Assembly (NCBI GenBank): GCA_012838715.1
Contig: DUOR01000446.1
Span: 1-10,253 of the forward strand
DNA: 10,253 nt
Direction of reading: 5' to 3'
Origin: Actinomycetales bacterium
GTDB lineage: Bacteria; Actinomycetota; Actinomycetes; Mycobacteriales; Mycobacteriaceae
Made by a program: the position numbers and the translations under genes. Position 1 is the stretch's first letter. Each line of letters starts with the position of its first letter. Under the pieces are notes generated by a model, which was not told the origin of the DNA, did no database searches, and saw only the letters and a list, made by a program, of their open reading frames with translations. Below, piece after piece: positions 8,610 through 10,253 of the stretch.

Positions 8610-10025
8610 CTAGAAGCGATTGACCTGCGCGGATCCGGTGTCCGGGATGTCGATGGAGACCAGGTCGCTGCCGGGAACCGTCGCCGCGGGGGCGTCGACG
8701 CCGTTGATGCAGGCGCCGTGGGCGGGTGCGCCGTTGAACATCGCGAGGATGAACCCGACGCCGAAGGGCGCCCCGCTGACGGCCTGCGCGAAGTGGTTGT
8801 AGGTGTCGATGCGCGGCAGGACGTCGTCCTGGTAGAACACCTGGCCGCCGTTGGAGCACCAGTTCTGCGCGAGCTGCCGGGCCTGGCCGTAGTCGACGTT
8901 GAGGTCGTGGCGGCCCGAGACGATCATCGTCGGGGCCACGGGGACGCCGTTGCCGATGAACTGATCGTTCATGGCCCGCTGGCCGGCGGGGAGATCCTGC
9001 AGCGTCTCGTCGAGGCTGCGGCCGCCGCGGGTCCACTGCGAGGTGGTCTGGTAGCCGTAGGCCTCCGTGATCTCGTTGGTGCACATGTCCGCGAGGGCAC
9101 CGAGGGTTTCCGCGCCGGCCTCGTTGAGCTGCTCGCCCAGGATCGAGTCGAGTTCCGGGTACCGGGCATTGAGGCCGTTGATGGTGAAGCCGATGGCGCC
9201 GACCAGGTCCGAGCCGTCGATGCCGCGCTGCACGGCGTCGAGGTCGGCGGGCGGGGCGGAGGCGTAGGCGGCCGCGATGTCGAGGTCCGGGGCGTACGCG
9301 GCGGCGGATTCCACCGCCGCGGCCGAGGCGCCGCCGCCCTGGGAGTGGCCGTAGAACGCGACCTTGCCGTTGCCGCCGGACAGGTTGCGGGCGGCGCGGG
9401 CGCCGTCGAGCATGGCGTGCGCCTGCTCGGCCCGGTTCATGTAGGTGTGCATGCCCGGGGTGCCCATGCCGACGTAGTCGGTGACGAACACGCGGACGCC
9501 GGCGGCGGCGAAGACCCAGTCGTAGATGCCCTCGAGGTTGACCAGGCGGCCGGAGCTGAAGGGATCGGCCTGATCGTCGACGGGCCAGTTCCGGGAGGGG
9601 GCGCACTTGTCACCCTGGCCGACGGTGCCGCGGCCGATGACGACGGTGGGCCGTTCGCCGGCGCCGGACCAGGCGACGGAGGGTTCGACCAGGTAGCCGC
9701 TGACGGGGATGGCGTTCCCGTGCATGTCGGTGGTGGAGTACAGCACCTTCGTGACGGAGGAGGGCAGCGGGTAGTCGAGCTCGGCGGGCATCGGCGCCGT
9801 GTTGGCGTGGGCCGTCCGCAGGATGGTGCCGGGCGCGCCGGCGGTGACGGTCGAGGTGTCGTAGAAGGACTCGTCGATGGGCGGGGCCTGGGCTTCACCA
9901 CCCGAGCCGGGCAGTTCCGGGAGGTTGGGTGCTGCGGCGACCGGGGTGGAGAGTCCGGTGACGAGCATGGCGGCGGTCAGGGCTGCGACGGTGGTCCTGC
10001 GGCGGATCCGGGATGCTGGGCTCAT
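8610..10025 (-). CDS. Secreted LIP-family triacylglycerol lipase (alpha/beta hydrolase)
   Basis: The 471-residue product is predicted to be exported and to hydrolyse lipid esters outside the cell or in the envelope. A signal peptide is clear: basic RIRRRTT, hydrophobic VAALTAAMLVTGL, and an AxA-type cleavage near PVAAA/P (about residue 32). The alpha/beta-hydrolase nucleophile elbow is GHSQGGG (S228). Likely triad partners are D374 in SGRHDLNVDYG and H411 in TYNHF. Four cysteines after the signal (DKCAP, DMCTN, NWCSN, HGACI) suggest two disulfides, as expected for a secreted enzyme. The pattern matches the secretory lipase (LIP, PF03583) family of corynebacteria and nocardiae; exact substrate is unknown. 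An ATG three codons upstream (10034) is possible, but neither has a Shine-Dalgarno. A -10-like GATAAT ends 8 bases before the 10025 ATG and favours a leaderless start there. It faces gyrB and shares its terminator. Confidence 0.9.
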   Translation of the reverse strand: MSPASRIRRRTTVAALTAAMLVTGLSTPVAAAPNLPELPGSGGEAQAPPIDESFYDTSTVTAGAPGTILRTAHANTAPMPAELDYPLPSSVTKVLYSTTDMHGNAIPVSGYLVEPSVAWSGAGERPTVVIGRGTVGQGDKCAPSRNWPVDDQADPFSSGRLVNLEGIYDWVFAAAGVRVFVTDYVGMGTPGMHTYMNRAEQAHAMLDGARAARNLSGGNGKVAFYGHSQGGGASAAAVESAAAYAPDLDIAAAYASAPPADLDAVQRGIDGSDLVGAIGFTINGLNARYPELDSILGEQLNEAGAETLGALADMCTNEITEAYGYQTTSQWTRGGRSLDETLQDLPAGQRAMNDQFIGNGVPVAPTMIVSGRHDLNVDYGQARQLAQNWCSNGGQVFYQDDVLPRIDTYNHFAQAVSGAPFGVGFILAMFNGAPAHGACINGVDAPAATVPGSDLVSIDIPDTGSAQVNRF

Positions 10026-10032
10026 GCCCGGC

Positions 10033-10038
10033 ATTATC
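10033..10038 (-). promoter_or_regulatory. Likely lipase promoter -10 element (leaderless start)
   Basis: The minus strand reads GATAAT here, 5/6 to TATAAT, with 7 bases between it and the ATG at 10025. Transcription would start at or next to the A of the ATG. No Shine-Dalgarno is present and no good -35 is visible. Confidence 0.45.
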
Positions 10039-10158
10039 GGCGAACGGAAATCACCGTCGCTGAAGTTTCGCTGAAAAACCGCGTTCGACCAGCATTTTTC
10101 CGGTAGCTTTTCCCCCCGAACCTACGGGATCGTAATGCTCAACACCGGTTCCTGGTTT

Positions 10159-10172
10159 CCCCCCGCGGGGGG
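10159..10172. repeat. Perfect 14-base GC palindrome in the divergent intergenic region
   Basis: Six C, then GC, then six G form an exact palindrome. It sits at the -35 position of the candidate promoter for the rightward gene. It could be an operator, a cruciform-prone or G-rich element, or the chance product of C and G runs. Confidence 0.5.
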
Positions 10173-10179
10173 TCGGGGA

Positions 10180-10185
10180 TATCGT
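10180..10185 (+). promoter_or_regulatory. Possible -10 element for the rightward partial gene
   Basis: TATCGT fits TANNNT and leaves 7 bases before the GTG at 10193, the same spacing as for the divergent lipase gene. This suggests a leaderless transcript. Confidence 0.35.
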
Positions 10186-10192
10186 ATCGCCC

Positions 10193-10253
10193 GTGAACGA
10201 ATTCGATGACCGGGAGCAGCCGGTGCAGGACGTGGGCGGGGACGGCGGCGATC
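10193..10253 (+). CDS. Start of an unidentified rightward gene (partial)
   Basis: A GTG opens a frame that stays open to the window end, reading VNEFDDREQPVQDVGGDGGD. It is acidic and glycine-rich, like a disordered N-terminus. There is no Shine-Dalgarno, but a TANNNT element lies 7 bases upstream. Only 20 codons are visible and I do not recognise the protein. An ATG at 10206 in another frame is also open to the end, so the frame is not certain. Confidence 0.35.
   Translation, partial: MNEFDDREQPVQDVGGDGGD

Noticed and set aside
8586..10106. 506-codon plus-strand frame opposite the lipase, longer than the lipase itself
   Set aside because: The translation is G/V/D-rich without motifs. The minus-strand frame has a signal peptide, GHSQGG, triad residues and four cysteines.

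Overview
The window is the chromosomal replication-origin locus of a high-GC Gram-positive actinobacterium. The strict GC bias, the gene order rpmH(-) / dnaA-dnaN-recF-DUF721(dciA)-gyrB(+), the non-ATG starts (GTG for rpmH, TTG for dnaA, GTG for gyrB) and the protein sequences all point to Mycobacteriales. Corynebacterium is the most likely genus. This was judged by eye from protein resemblance, without a database search, and the species is not resolved.

Layout. Bases 1-125 hold the start of rpmH (ribosomal protein L34) on the minus strand. Bases 126-815 are the rpmH-dnaA intergenic region, with three perfect DnaA boxes (431-478) and several degenerate ones. dnaA runs 816-2609. Bases 2610-3219 are a second intergenic region with an AT-rich putative unwinding element (2669-2703), a second DnaA-box cluster (2724-2857), and a dnaN leader with several hairpins. 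dnaN (3220-4410), recF (4454-5662) and dciA (5659-6306) are closely spaced. recF and dciA overlap by 4 bases. gyrB (6481-8532) follows a 174-base gap with inverted repeats and a possible promoter. It ends at a strong intrinsic terminator (8554-8605). A secreted LIP-family lipase (8610-10025) is transcribed toward gyrB. A divergent partial reading frame starts near 10193 and leaves the window.

How the parts fit. DnaA would bind the two box clusters flanking its own gene and open the AT-rich stretch. DciA would help load the replicative helicase. DnaN clamps the polymerase, RecF acts at stalled forks and gaps, and GyrB (with GyrA, not in the window) removes supercoils. The lipase does not belong to this set. 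It is an accessory secreted enzyme placed where gyrA and small membrane-protein genes are often found in relatives.

I do not see a wholly new multi-gene system here. The points most worth checking are the two-cluster origin with phased and palindromic box arrangements, the terminator-like structure in the dnaN leader, the mutually exclusive hairpins before gyrB, the long DnaA linker, and the apparently leaderless divergent pair at the right end.
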